Source: an uncultured Polaribacter sp. (GTDB lineage: Bacteria > Bacteroidota > Bacteroidia > Flavobacteriales > Flavobacteriaceae). Taken from it: DNA of 64,000 nt. The position numbers and the translations under genes are program-made. Where the stretch lies: the NCBI GenBank assembly GCA_943846595.1, contig OX044355.1, forward strand, positions 1,639,501 through 1,703,500. Direction: 5' to 3'. Under the pieces are notes generated by a model. It did no database searches, was not told the DNA's origin, and saw only the letters and a program-made list of their open reading frames with translations. How positions within the stretch are numbered: position 1 is the stretch's first letter; each line of letters begins with the position of its first letter. Positions 26,589-36,832 of this stretch are shown here, in pieces.

Positions 26589-28283
26589 TTACAAATCCAA
26601 TTCAAACGTTTGACGTAATTTTGCCAATAGCGGATTTTTTTCTTTCAACTTATTGAATTTTTCCTCCGGAGTATAAGCAAACTTTTTCTCGATGGTTTCG
26701 TTTAAAATGACCTCAATTTGAATTCCATAATGGTTCAATTTTTCACGTAAAAATTGCAATAATTTTGGTTTTCCTTTTTGAAACTGATCTTGCATTAATT
26801 TGTTGGGAAGGCTAAAGCTAATCTTAAAATTTTCGTCAAATTTCGGAGCGTCTGTCGCAAGTATAGACGCCATACTACGTTCGCCTTTCTTGTTTAAAAT
26901 TGACACATACTCCTGCCATATTTTTTGCAATTTGACCTCATTAAATACCGTTTTTGGATGGTTGTCGTAATTTTCTTCAACCTCAGATTTTTGTACTGCT
27001 TTCTTCTCGTGAACGCTTTTCAAAGAAAGTGAAGAAGAACGCCTTTGAGTGTTTTTTAAAACGGGATTTGGCGCTTTTGGTTTCGGAGTTTTAACAACGA
27101 TCTGCTCGATTGCGGCAAAAGGTTTTGGAACCGAAATGGGCTCTTGAATCTTGTTCTTTGTTGGGGAAAGTGCTTGAAAAAAAGTGGCTGGAATTATGTA
27201 GTTAGCTGCTTTTTTTTTTTCTCCATCAAAAGTGATAGAGGCAATCTGCATTAAAGTCAATTCCGTAAGCAATCGCTGATTCTTGCTGGTTCGGTATTTT
27301 AAATCACAGTCATTGGCTTTGTCAATGGCTTGCATTAAAAAGGGAATGGAGGCTTTGACTGCTTGCTGTAAATATTTCTTTTTGGCATTGTCACCAACTT
27401 CCAATAACGCAATGGTAGCCTTGTCTTTGGCAACTAAGAGGTCTCTAAAATGACTCGCCAATCCGTTGATGAAATGATGGCCTTCAAATCCCTTTCCTAA
27501 TATGGTGTTGAATGCATTTAAAACATCGGGAATTTTATTGTCTAGCAATAAATCTGTCATCGAAAAGTAGGTATCGTAATCCAATACATTTAAGTTTTCG
27601 GTAACCGCTTCTCGCGTTAAGTTTTTACCAGAAAAACTAACCACTCTGTCAAAAATGGACAAGGCATCTCGCATAGCACCATCTGCCTTTTGAGCGATGA
27701 TGTGTAATGCATCATCTTCAGCAGTTATTTGTTCTTTTTCGCAAATTACTTTTAAGTAATTTTTTGCGTCTAAAACTCCAATTCTTTTGAAATCAAAAAT
27801 TTGACATCGCGATAAAATCGTAGGTATTATTTTATGTTTTTCCGTAGTTGCTAAAATAAAAATAGCGTGTGCAGGGGGTTCTTCCAACGTCTTTAAAAAT
27901 GCATTAAAAGCAGATTGAGAAAGCATGTGTACCTCATCAATAATATATACTTTATATTTTCCTGTTTGCGGAGGAATCCGAACCTGATCAGTTAAACTTC
28001 GAATATCGTCTACAGAGTTGTTAGAAGCGGCATCCAACTCGAAAATATTGAATGCAAAATCTTCATCTGTTACAGTTGCTAGTCCTTGTTCATTGATCTT
28101 TTTGGCTAAGATTCTTGCACAGGATGTTTTTCCAACACCTCTCGGACCTGTAAATAATAAAGCCTGTGCTAGATGGTCATTTTTTATAGCGTTTTCTAAC
28201 GTATTGGTAATGGCTTGCTGCCCAACAACATCCTCAAAAATTTGAGGACGGTATTTACGCGCAGAAACTATAAAATGCTCCAT
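26589..28283 (-). CDS. dnaX: DNA polymerase III subunit gamma/tau
   Basis: 564 residues. Clamp-loader ATPase: Walker A 'GPRGVGKTS' near 44, DExH-type 'IIDEVHMLS' near 116, SRC motif 'LSRCQIF', then domain III and a tau-like C-terminal tail after a charged linker (about 370-440). The cysteines of the zinc module usually found after Walker A (C64/73/76/79 in E. coli) are absent; the segment goes from 'ARILAKKINEQG' to 'FNIFELDAASN'. A TACATTTG box is 24 bases upstream of the ATG. Confidence 0.95.
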   Translation of the reverse strand: MEHFIVSARKYRPQIFEDVVGQQAITNTLENAIKNDHLAQALLFTGPRGVGKTSCARILAKKINEQGLATVTDEDFAFNIFELDAASNNSVDDIRSLTDQVRIPPQTGKYKVYIIDEVHMLSQSAFNAFLKTLEEPPAHAIFILATTEKHKIIPTILSRCQIFDFKRIGVLDAKNYLKVICEKEQITAEDDALHIIAQKADGAMRDALSIFDRVVSFSGKNLTREAVTENLNVLDYDTYFSMTDLLLDNKIPDVLNAFNTILGKGFEGHHFINGLASHFRDLLVAKDKATIALLEVGDNAKKKYLQQAVKASIPFLMQAIDKANDCDLKYRTSKNQRLLTELTLMQIASITFDGEKKKAANYIIPATFFQALSPTKNKIQEPISVPKPFAAIEQIVVKTPKPKAPNPVLKNTQRRSSSLSLKSVHEKKAVQKSEVEENYDNHPKTVFNEVKLQKIWQEYVSILNKKGERSMASILATDAPKFDENFKISFSLPNKLMQDQFQKGKPKLLQFLREKLNHYGIQIEVILNETIEKKFAYTPEEKFNKLKEKNPLLAKLRQTFELDL

Positions 28284-28306
28284 GTATATTGATTATCTTT
28301 GTCAAA

Positions 28307-28314
28307 CAAATGTA
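28307..28314 (-). promoter_or_regulatory. Candidate promoter -7 box for dnaX
   Basis: The minus strand reads TACATTTG, matching TAnnTTTG, 23 bases before the ATG at 28283. Confidence 0.5.
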
Positions 28315-28472
28315 AGTATCTACTTCTTTTTTTACAAGAATCATTTTAAACAAAATGCTAAAGTTGTAAACAATTATACGAAAAGGTACTAGTAATTATG
28401 TTTCCTAAATGGTCATTTTTAAGTCACCTTATTTAGTGTGAAGTATTTACAATAATTTTTAATTCAGTTCGT

Positions 28473-29120
28473 ATGAAATTTTTACAAACAAGTAGTATCA
28501 TAAGTTTATCAATCCTTTTAATGGCCTGTTATCGTTTTACAGACTCCAAAGAAGTTGCAGTGAAACAATACCAACCAAATGCAAGTACCGAAGTCGCCTA
28601 TTTTGCAAGCGGTTGTTTTTGGTGTGTAGAAGCCGTTTTTGAAAGTGTAAAAGGAGTAGAGGAAGCTGTTTCTGGCTACGCAGGTGGTTTTACAGACAAT
28701 CCTAACTACGAATCTATTGGTACTGGAAAAACAGGACATGCCGAAGCGGTAGCCGTGTATTACAATCCAGCTGAAGTATCTTTTGAAACTTTGGTCACCG
28801 TTTTCTTTGGCTCTCATGATCCTACGACCGTAAATGGACAAAAACCAGATTATGGACCTCAATACCGATCCATCGCTTTTTATAAAAACCCTGCTCAGAA
28901 AAAAATAATTGATACCGCAATTGCTAGACTCAGTAAAACCTATTCAAAGAAAATTGCCACAGAGGTTACTTTGTTTACCAAGTTTTACAAAGCCGAGGAC
29001 TATCACCAAGATTTCGAAAGAAGAAATCCAAACCAAGCTTATGTGAAAGCCGTTTCAATACCTAGGTTGAATCGTTTTAAAAGTAGATTTCCGGAGTTGT
29101 TAAAGGAAGAAAAGAAGTAG
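28473..29120 (+). CDS. msrA: Peptide-methionine (S)-S-oxide reductase, lipoprotein form
   Basis: 215 residues. An N-terminal lipobox (L-L-M-A-C19) marks it for lipid attachment, so it probably repairs oxidised methionines in envelope proteins. The catalytic motif G-C-F-W-C is near residues 47-51 and 'GHAEAV', 'FGSHDPT' and 'YGPQYRS' are all typical of MsrA. Single-gene unit ending in a terminator shared with the convergent acyl-CoA synthetase. Confidence 0.95.
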   Translation: MKFLQTSSIISLSILLMACYRFTDSKEVAVKQYQPNASTEVAYFASGCFWCVEAVFESVKGVEEAVSGYAGGFTDNPNYESIGTGKTGHAEAVAVYYNPAEVSFETLVTVFFGSHDPTTVNGQKPDYGPQYRSIAFYKNPAQKKIIDTAIARLSKTYSKKIATEVTLFTKFYKAEDYHQDFERRNPNQAYVKAVSIPRLNRFKSRFPELLKEEKK

Positions 29121-29140
29121 ATGAAATATAAACCAAAAAA

Positions 29141-29170
29141 AAAAGCGCTCATTAAGAGCGCTTTTTTTTA
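29141..29170. terminator. Two-way terminator between msrA and acyl-CoA synthetase
   Basis: Stem AAAGCGCTC / GAGCGCTTT around loop ATTAA, with an A-run before and a T-run after, so it can serve both converging genes. Confidence 0.85.
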
Positions 29171-29173
29171 GGT

Positions 29174-30949
29174 TTATGCATTGTAAATATCATCGTATAA
29201 GGCTTTGTATATTTTTAGGATCACGGCACGTTTCATTTTCATGGTTGGGGTTAAATGGCCACCGTCTATGGACCATTCATCATTTGTAAGCCTAAATACT
29301 TTAATTTTTTCCCAGTTACCAAAGTTCTCATTACAGGTGTCTACTTCTTCTTGTATTCGCGCTATCACCTCTTTAGAAGCAATGATTTCATCATTGGAAG
29401 TCCCAATATTCAGTTGTTTACGCTGTATCCAATCTTTGATAAATTCGAAGTTTGGTTGTATGATGGCAGCCGGCATCTTTTGTCCTTCACCAATAACCAT
29501 TACTTGCTCTATAAAACGAGATTGTTTTAGATCGCCCTCTAATAATGGGGGCACCACATATTTTCCACCGGAAGTCTTAAACATTTCCTTGGTTCTTCCC
29601 GTAATTCTTAAGAAACCATCAGCATCCAATTCTCCTTTATCTCCCGTATGAAAATAACCATCTTTAATTACTTCAGCGGTTTTTTCTGGATCTTTATAAT
29701 AGCCCATCATTACATTCGGACCTTTTACCAAAATTTCTCCAGTTTCTGCAATTTTTAAGGTAATGTCATCGATAATTTTACCAACAGTTCCAATTCTGAA
29801 ACCTCCATCATCCATAGAGCTTACGGTGATTACTGGAGAAGTCTCCGTCAATCCATACCCTTCCATGATTGGCATGCCTGCTGCAGTAAAAACTCTTGTC
29901 AATCGATGTTGTAAAGCAGAAGCTCCTGAAACCATTAATTTTAATTCTCCTCCTAACGCAGCTTGCCATTTAGAGAAGATTAATTTTTTAGCCAATCCTA
30001 ATTTTTTTTCATACCACCAACCATTGGCACCATAAGGCTCGTATTTTAATCCTAAATCTACTGCCCAAAAGAACAAGCGTTTTTTAATTCCATTTAAATC
30101 AGCACCTTTCGCAATAATCTTATCGTATATTTTTTCATACAAACGAGGTACTGCCGTCATTACATGAGGCTTAATCTCTTGCGCATTTTCACTCAATTTT
30201 TCAATCGATTCTGCAAAATGAATATGCACACCACAGTATTGGTATAGATACAAAATCATTCGCTCAAAAATATGACACACGGGTAAAAAACTCAGTGCTT
30301 TGTCTTCTCCATAACTTAAAGGAACTCTTTTTTCACTTGCCAATACATTCGTTACAATGTTATTGTGACTTAGCATTACACCTTTGGGTCTTCCTGTCGT
30401 TCCCGAAGTATAGATTAAGGTTGCTAAATCTTCGGGCTGTACGTTGTTTTTTCGCTCTTCTACTGTATTTTGATTTTCAGAATCCTTTCCTAAAGTAAGT
30501 ACTTCTTTCCAGCTTTTTTCACCCTCAATTGCATCAAAGGTAAAAACGTCTTTTAATTTGGTATTGTTTTTAATTTTATTAATTTTATCCAATACCATTT
30601 GATCGGAAACAAAAACATAGGTGGCTTCTGAGTGATTTAAGACATATTCGTAGTCATGCTCAGAAATGGTGGGATAAATAGGAACATTTTGTGCACCCAC
30701 TTGTAAGATTCCGATATCACAGATATTCCATTCAGTTCGGTTGTTCGAAGAAATAATCGCGACTTTATCGTTGGGTTGTACCCCCAATCTTAGCAAACCT
30801 CGACTAATTGTATTGGCTTGATTTATATATTCTTGTGTGGAGATAGACTCCCATTTTCCATTGTATCTTGTGGTAAATGCTTGGGGTAAATTGTATTTTT
30901 CTAATTGGTGGTAAGGAAAATCAAATATTCGCGTAATTGTAGTGGACAT
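29174..30949 (-). CDS. Long-chain fatty-acid--CoA ligase (AMP-forming), copy 1
   Basis: 591 residues. The adenylate-forming motifs are clear: P-loop 'LIYTSGTTGRPKGVM' near 180, 'GYGLTETSP', the hinge 'YFHTGDKGELDADGFLRITGR', and the C-terminal Lys segment ('LTPTMKMKR'). It activates long-chain fatty acids for beta-oxidation or lipid synthesis and is membrane-associated by family habit. A paralogue follows 74 bases upstream of its start in the same direction. Confidence 0.93.
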   Translation of the reverse strand: MSTTITRIFDFPYHQLEKYNLPQAFTTRYNGKWESISTQEYINQANTISRGLLRLGVQPNDKVAIISSNNRTEWNICDIGILQVGAQNVPIYPTISEHDYEYVLNHSEATYVFVSDQMVLDKINKIKNNTKLKDVFTFDAIEGEKSWKEVLTLGKDSENQNTVEERKNNVQPEDLATLIYTSGTTGRPKGVMLSHNNIVTNVLASEKRVPLSYGEDKALSFLPVCHIFERMILYLYQYCGVHIHFAESIEKLSENAQEIKPHVMTAVPRLYEKIYDKIIAKGADLNGIKKRLFFWAVDLGLKYEPYGANGWWYEKKLGLAKKLIFSKWQAALGGELKLMVSGASALQHRLTRVFTAAGMPIMEGYGLTETSPVITVSSMDDGGFRIGTVGKIIDDITLKIAETGEILVKGPNVMMGYYKDPEKTAEVIKDGYFHTGDKGELDADGFLRITGRTKEMFKTSGGKYVVPPLLEGDLKQSRFIEQVMVIGEGQKMPAAIIQPNFEFIKDWIQRKQLNIGTSNDEIIASKEVIARIQEEVDTCNENFGNWEKIKVFRLTNDEWSIDGGHLTPTMKMKRAVILKIYKALYDDIYNA

Positions 30950-31023
30950 ACTTTTTTAGTTTGGGTATGGCAAATTAGGTAATTTCTCTTGATTTTGCAA
31001 ATGAATAATAAAGTGCTAAAATA

Positions 31024-32781
31024 TTATGAATTATATATTTTTTGATGCAAATAATTGTATTTTTCTTTAATTATTTTCCGTTTCATTTTCATGGTGGGTG
31101 TAAGGTGTCCTGCTTCAATAGACCATTCATCTGGTGTCAATTCGAACCGTTTAATTTGTTCCCATTTTCCAAATTTTTGATTGTGAAAATCAATTTCCTT
31201 TTGAATTCGATTGATAAATCGCTCATGAGTGAGTATGCTTGCTGGATTAAGTTTTTTGCGTGTCGCCCAATCTTTTGCAAATTCAAAATTTATTTGAATT
31301 AAAGCAGCAGGCATCTTTTTAGATTCTCCAATAATCATTATTTGTTCTATAAAACGAGATTGTTTCAATGCACTTTCCAATACAGCCGGTGCAATATACT
31401 TGCCTCCAGAAGTTTTAAACATTTCTTTTTTCCGATCAGTAATTTTTAGAAAACCATCTGCATCAATTTCACCAATATCTCCTGTGTGTAAGTACCCGTT
31501 AATAATGGTATTCTGGGTCATTTCTTCGTTTTTGTAATAACCCATCATTACAGAAGATCCTTTCATTAATATTTCACCATCTGAAGCAATTTTTACAGTA
31601 AGCCCTGTCAGTGGTTTCCCAACAGTTCCAATCTTTAATCCCTCATTTCTAAGATCGTTTAAGGTAATTGCTGGTGACGATTCTGTCATTCCATAACCCT
31701 CAAAAACAGGGATTCCTGCGGCTAAAAAAACACGAATTAAACGATCTTGCATCGGGGCACTTCCACTAAGCATAAATTCTAAATTTCCTCCTAAAGCCGC
31801 TTGCCATTTTGAGAAAATAAGTTTTCTGGCTAGGCGCAACTTAAAAGTATAAAAAGCTCCATTTTTTCCGTAGGGTTGGTATTGCTCTCCTAAAGCGATT
31901 GCCCAAAAAAACAATACTTTTTTAATCCCTTTTAACTGACTTCCTTTGTCCACAATTTTATCAAATATTTTCTCCAATAATCGAGGTACAACAGCTAAGA
32001 AATGGGGTTTTACTTCTCGAATATTATCTCCCAATAGTTCGATGCTTTCTGCAAAGTGAATCTGGTACCCTAAATACTGATAATAATAAGAGGCAGCACG
32101 TTCAAAGATATGACAGATGGGTAAGTAGCTTAAAATTCTCTTGTGACCTTCGGAAACATTTAATGCTTGGGCAGTTTTGAAAACATTTCCTACGATATTT
32201 TGATGTGAAAGCATGACGCCTTTTGGAGTACCTGTTGTTCCAGATGTATAAATAATGGTTGCCAAATCTTCCGGCAATACATTTTTTTTCAAATGTGCAA
32301 TCTCTTCTGATCGATCTGTTGCGGTTCCAATCTCTAAAAAGGCGCTCCAACTAAATTCTGCTTCCAATTCTTGCAAAAAAAACACCTTTATAACACGTGT
32401 ACTGTCTTGCACTTTTTTTACTTTATCATACAATTCTTGGTCTGAGGCAAAACAATACTTTGCATCCGAATGATTTAAAACATAGGCATAATCTTTTTCA
32501 GACAAGGTAGCATACAACGGAACGTTTTGTGCCCCAATTTGAAGTAAACCCGTATCTAAAATATGCCAATTCGGATGGTTATTGGTTGTAATTACAGCAA
32601 TTTTATCATTTTTTTCAATCCCTAAGGCCAATAATGACGCACTTACCTTATTTGCTTGGTTGATATACTCTTGTGTACTTATTTTTAACCATTGATTGTC
32701 TTCTTTGTAGAGAAAACATGCTTTCTGTGGATAGTTTGCAAGTTGGTAATCGGCAAAGTCAAAAAGGCGTGTAGGTTTCAT
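31024..32781 (-). CDS. Long-chain fatty-acid--CoA ligase (AMP-forming), copy 2
   Basis: 585 residues from the ATG at 32781, which starts 'MKPTRLFDFADYQL' and aligns with the other copy. A longer frame adds 29 low-quality residues and is rejected. The motifs match copy 1: 'IIYTSGTTGTPKGVM', 'GYGMTESSP', 'YLHTGDIGEIDADGFLKITDR'. The two are clear tandem paralogues, about as long as each other and similar along the whole length. Different chain-length preference is likely but cannot be read here. Confidence 0.93.
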   Translation of the reverse strand: MKPTRLFDFADYQLANYPQKACFLYKEDNQWLKISTQEYINQANKVSASLLALGIEKNDKIAVITTNNHPNWHILDTGLLQIGAQNVPLYATLSEKDYAYVLNHSDAKYCFASDQELYDKVKKVQDSTRVIKVFFLQELEAEFSWSAFLEIGTATDRSEEIAHLKKNVLPEDLATIIYTSGTTGTPKGVMLSHQNIVGNVFKTAQALNVSEGHKRILSYLPICHIFERAASYYYQYLGYQIHFAESIELLGDNIREVKPHFLAVVPRLLEKIFDKIVDKGSQLKGIKKVLFFWAIALGEQYQPYGKNGAFYTFKLRLARKLIFSKWQAALGGNLEFMLSGSAPMQDRLIRVFLAAGIPVFEGYGMTESSPAITLNDLRNEGLKIGTVGKPLTGLTVKIASDGEILMKGSSVMMGYYKNEEMTQNTIINGYLHTGDIGEIDADGFLKITDRKKEMFKTSGGKYIAPAVLESALKQSRFIEQIMIIGESKKMPAALIQINFEFAKDWATRKKLNPASILTHERFINRIQKEIDFHNQKFGKWEQIKRFELTPDEWSIEAGHLTPTMKMKRKIIKEKYNYLHQKIYNS

Positions 32782-32930
32782 TGGGTAGTATTTATAGCAA
32801 GATAAGAAATTTTTTTTTAGATAACTTGAGGATGAAGTGTTTGCACAATTGACGGTTTTCTTATGCATTATTGCATTAGACGATTCTTTTGAAACCCATT
32901 TTAAGAATAGGATTTAATTTTTGACACAAA

Positions 32931-32960
32931 AAAAACAAACTTTATTGAAAAGTTTGTTTT
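32931..32960. terminator. Terminator downstream of purL
   Basis: Stem ACAAACTTT / AAAGTTTGT with loop ATTGA, flanked by A- and T-runs. It lies 23 bases past the purL stop on the minus strand. Confidence 0.75.
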
Positions 32961-32982
32961 TTTATATTGGGTCTTTTTTTTC

Positions 32983-35900
32983 TTATTTTCTAGAATTGAT
33001 CCAGTCTTTTGCATTCACAAAGGCAGCCAACCAAGGAGAAACTTGATCTTTTCTTCCTGCAGGATAGTTTGCCCAATTCCATTGAAAAGTCGAACGCTCA
33101 ATATGAGGCATGGTGACTAAATGGCGTCCGGAGGCATCACATAACATGGCCGTGTTAAAGTCCGAACCATTTGGATTGTTTGGATATCCTTCATATCCGT
33201 ATTTTGCAACAATGTGATAGTTTTCTTCGGGTTCTGGTAAGCTAAATTTCCCTTCTCCGTGAGAAATCCAAACGCCCAATTCCGTTCCTGCCAATGAAGA
33301 TAACATGACAGAATTGTTCTCTTGAATTTTTACGGAAGTAAATGAAGATTCATGTTTTTTAGAGTCGTTGTGAACTAGCTTCCCATGTACTTTGTGTTTT
33401 GGATTGATTAATTCCAATTCCATCCATAATTGTGCGCCATTACAAATCCCAACAGATAGTGTATCTTCTCTCTTAAAGAAATTTTTCAATGCTTTTTTTG
33501 CTTTTGCATTGTATAAGAAAGCACCAGCCCATCCTTTTGCAGAACCTAAAACATCTGAATTCGAAAATCCACCTACGGCACCAATAAATTGAATGTTTTC
33601 TAAGGTTTCACGTCCTGAAATTAGATCGGTCATGTGTACATCTTTTACATCAAAACCGGCTAAGTACATGGCATTTGCCATTTCTCTTTCAGAGTTACTT
33701 CCTTTTTCTCTAAGGATGGCTGCTTTTGGACGTATTGTTTTAGCTGTTGCTTTTGGCAATTTTCCTGTAAATTTCTTTGGGAAGGTATATTGTAAAGGTT
33801 GTTTTTTATAATTATCAAAACGTGCTTTGGCCAACCCGTTTGCAGTTTGTTTTTGATCTAACAGGAAAGAAGTTTTGTACCAAGTGTCTCTTGTTTCTGC
33901 AACATCAAAAGAGAAGTTGTCTTCTACATTTTTGAGAGTTACTTTTCCACTGTTGTTTGCGGTTCCAATTGTAAATACTTCAATGTTGTTTTCTTTTAAA
34001 ACACCCTCTACTGCTGCATCAGCTTGAAAAACAATTCCTGCATTTTCAGCAAACAATACCTTTATTGAATCTTCTTCGTTCAGTTCTGAAATATCAAAAT
34101 CCGCTCCTAAGTTGACGTCTGCAAAACACATCTCTAATAAAGTCGTGATCAATCCACCAGAAGCAACATCGTGTCCAGCAACAATTTTATCTACTTTAAT
34201 TAATTCTTGAATCGTATTAAACACGGTTTTTACATATCCTGCATTTTTTACGTCAGGCGCTTCATTTCCAATGGCATTTAGTACCTGATTGAAAGAACTT
34301 CCGCCTAATTTAAAGGTATCCTGTGAGATGTTGATATAGTAAATGTTCCCAGCATCAACTTGTAAAAGTGGTTCTACTACTTGTGAAATTTCGTTGCAAT
34401 TCCCTGCAGCAGAAATAATAACAGTTCCTGGAGAGATTACCTCACTGTCTGCATACTTTTGTTTCATGGATAAGGAATCTTTTCCTGTTGGAACATTGAT
34501 TCCTAAGTCGATTGAAAATTCTGAAATGGCTTTTACAGCTTTGTACAAACGTGCATCTTCGCCTTCATTTTTACAAGGCCACATCCAGTTCGCAGATAAG
34601 GAAACACTTTTTAAGTTATCTTTTAAGGGAGCCCAAATTATATTTGTCAATGCTTCTGTAATCGAATTTCTACTTCCTGCTTCTGGATGAATTAATCCTG
34701 AAATAGGGGAGTGCCCAATCGAAGTTGCAACCCCTTCTTTTCCATGATAGTCGAGTGCCATTACACCTACATTGTTTAACGGAATTTGTAAAGGGCCTAC
34801 ACATTGTTGTTTGGCAACTTTTCCACCCACACATCGATCGACTTTATTGGTCAACCAATCTTTACATCCTACAGCTTCTAACTGTAAAACTTGATCCAAG
34901 TAGGTATTTAAATTTTTCTTTTTATATCTAGGGTTCTTATATTTTCGAACAATCGTTTTGTCGGTAAGTACTGTCTTCGGTGAGCTACCAAACATGTCCT
35001 CTAAGGCCAAATCCATTGGTTTGTCTCCTTTTGATTTCGATTCAAAAGTAAAACGATCGTTTCCGGTTACTTCACCAACCGTGAAGATAGGAGAACGCTC
35101 TCGTTCTGCAATTCTTTGCAAGGTATCAACATGCTTCTCAGCAATAACGAGTCCCATTCTTTCTTGAGATTCATTTCCAATAATTTCTTTTGCGGATAAG
35201 GTAGGGTCTCCAACAGGCAATTTGTCCAAATCAATTTTTCCTCCAGTATCTTCAACGAGTTCAGACAAACAATTTAAATGCCCACCCGCACCATGATCAT
35301 GGATTGAAACTATAAAGTTTTCTTCACTTTCTACCATACCCCGCACTGCATTGGCGGCACGTTTTTGCATTTCTGGATTGGATCGTTGTACAGCGTTTAA
35401 TTCAATTCCTGAGGCAAATTCTCCAGTATCTGCTGAGGAAACAGCAGCTCCACCCATACCAATTCTGTAATTTTCACCACCGAGGATTACTATTTTATCC
35501 CCTTCTTTTGGCGTGTCTTTGATCGCTTGATCTGCTTTTCCATATCCAATTCCACCAGCTTGCATGATGACTTTATCGTAGCCTAACTTTCTTGGTTCCG
35601 CGTCACTCGATGCCGCATTTTCTTCGTGTTCAAATGTCAATACGGAGCCTGTAATTAAGGGTTGTCCAAATTTATTTCCAAAGTCAGACGCACCATTGGA
35701 GGCTTTTATCAATATATCCATCGGAGTTTGGTATAACCAATCTCTTGCTTCAAATTTATTCTCCCAATACCTGTTTTCTTCTAAACGAGAATAAGAAGTC
35801 ATATAAACTGCCGTTCCTGCCAAGGGTAGGGAACCTTTCCCACCTGCCAAACGATCTCTTATTTCTCCTCCAGAACCTGTTGCAGCGCCATTAAATGGCT

Positions 35901-36666
35901 CTACGGTGGTTGGGAAATTATGTGTTTCTGCTTTGAGCGAGATTACTGAGTCAAAATCTTGGGTTTCATAAAAATCAGGTTTGTCCGCAGTTTTGGGAGC
36001 AAACTGTGCGACTTTGGGGCCTTTTACAAAAGCTACATTGTCTTTATATGCTGAAACAATATCGTTTGGAAACTGTTTTGACGTTTCTTTAATCATTTTG
36101 AATAGAGAAGTAGGTTGTTCTTCTCCGTCTATGATAAAAGTGCCATTAAATATTTTATGTCTACAGTGTTCTGAGTTTACTTGGCTGAAACCAAATACTT
36201 CTGAGTCGGTTAATCTTCTGCCTATTTTTCTAGCAACAACTTCCAAATAGGTCACCTCTTCATCACTCAAAGAAAGACCTTCTAGCAAATTGTAAGCTGC
36301 AATATCATCGATATTTAAAATGGCTTCTGGTTGGATTTCAATGGTAAACGATTTTTGATTTAAGCCTTTGTATTTTTCTGAAATCATTGGGTCAAAATCA
36401 GAAAAATCTTTCGAAACTGCTGTGAATTTTTCGATCCTAAGAATGTCTGTAATTCCCATATTTTGGGTAATTTCTACAGCATTTGTACTCCAAGGAGTAA
36501 TCATTGCGGCTCTTGGTCCAATAAAAAAAGCGTCAATTGAAGACACTTCTACTTTGGGTTGATTTGCAAATAACCAGGTAAGTTTTGCGATGGTTGTTTT
36601 GCTTAATTCTTTTGTTGTTTGAACAGCAAAGATTGTACTGTCTGTGTTTCCGAAAAAGTGAATCAT
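32983..36666 (-). CDS. purL: Phosphoribosylformylglycinamidine synthase (large, fused form)
   Basis: 1227 residues from the ATG at 36666. The frame extends 10 codons further only with a TTG that would lie at the transcription start, so it is rejected. It carries the N-terminal domain, two AIRS-type ATP domains and a C-terminal glutaminase domain with catalytic C in 'VGICNGAQLW' and later G-E-G / H-x-E type residues. It converts FGAR to FGAM in purine synthesis. The single-chain layout matches E. coli rather than the Bacillus PurS/L/Q split. Confidence 0.96.
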   Translation of the reverse strand: MIHFFGNTDSTIFAVQTTKELSKTTIAKLTWLFANQPKVEVSSIDAFFIGPRAAMITPWSTNAVEITQNMGITDILRIEKFTAVSKDFSDFDPMISEKYKGLNQKSFTIEIQPEAILNIDDIAAYNLLEGLSLSDEEVTYLEVVARKIGRRLTDSEVFGFSQVNSEHCRHKIFNGTFIIDGEEQPTSLFKMIKETSKQFPNDIVSAYKDNVAFVKGPKVAQFAPKTADKPDFYETQDFDSVISLKAETHNFPTTVEPFNGAATGSGGEIRDRLAGGKGSLPLAGTAVYMTSYSRLEENRYWENKFEARDWLYQTPMDILIKASNGASDFGNKFGQPLITGSVLTFEHEENAASSDAEPRKLGYDKVIMQAGGIGYGKADQAIKDTPKEGDKIVILGGENYRIGMGGAAVSSADTGEFASGIELNAVQRSNPEMQKRAANAVRGMVESEENFIVSIHDHGAGGHLNCLSELVEDTGGKIDLDKLPVGDPTLSAKEIIGNESQERMGLVIAEKHVDTLQRIAERERSPIFTVGEVTGNDRFTFESKSKGDKPMDLALEDMFGSSPKTVLTDKTIVRKYKNPRYKKKNLNTYLDQVLQLEAVGCKDWLTNKVDRCVGGKVAKQQCVGPLQIPLNNVGVMALDYHGKEGVATSIGHSPISGLIHPEAGSRNSITEALTNIIWAPLKDNLKSVSLSANWMWPCKNEGEDARLYKAVKAISEFSIDLGINVPTGKDSLSMKQKYADSEVISPGTVIISAAGNCNEISQVVEPLLQVDAGNIYYINISQDTFKLGGSSFNQVLNAIGNEAPDVKNAGYVKTVFNTIQELIKVDKIVAGHDVASGGLITTLLEMCFADVNLGADFDISELNEEDSIKVLFAENAGIVFQADAAVEGVLKENNIEVFTIGTANNSGKVTLKNVEDNFSFDVAETRDTWYKTSFLLDQKQTANGLAKARFDNYKKQPLQYTFPKKFTGKLPKATAKTIRPKAAILREKGSNSEREMANAMYLAGFDVKDVHMTDLISGRETLENIQFIGAVGGFSNSDVLGSAKGWAGAFLYNAKAKKALKNFFKREDTLSVGICNGAQLWMELELINPKHKVHGKLVHNDSKKHESSFTSVKIQENNSVMLSSLAGTELGVWISHGEGKFSLPEPEENYHIVAKYGYEGYPNNPNGSDFNTAMLCDASGRHLVTMPHIERSTFQWNWANYPAGRKDQVSPWLAAFVNAKDWINSRK

Positions 36667-36697
36667 TCTATTTTTTTTGGTGTGTTGTTCTATCAAG

Positions 36698-36705
36698 CAA
36701 ATTTA
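36698..36705 (-). promoter_or_regulatory. Candidate promoter -7 box for purL
   Basis: The minus strand reads TAAATTTG, 31 bases before the chosen ATG. Its position decides against the upstream TTG start. Confidence 0.5.
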
Positions 36706-36775
36706 CTTTTTTTAGTTCAGATGCTCCCAATTTATTTTAGAGAATATTTAGAGTTATTCACGTAGTTATAAACGA

Positions 36776-36807
36776 AAAAGAGGCATTCTCTGTAGAATGC
36801 CTCTTTT
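36776..36807 (-). terminator. Terminator after the secreted nuclease gene
   Basis: A 13-base stem, AAAAGAGGCATTC / GAATGCCTCTTTT, with a 6-base loop. It lies 25 bases past the nuclease stop. Confidence 0.9.
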
Positions 36808-36832
36808 GTAATATTGGTATGAAAAATGCGAT

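Noticed and set aside
32782..32868. 29-codon N-terminal extension of acyl-CoA synthetase copy 2
   Set aside because: The extension is low-complexity Ser/Lys/Tyr sequence and the paralogue starts at the position matching the internal ATG (32781).
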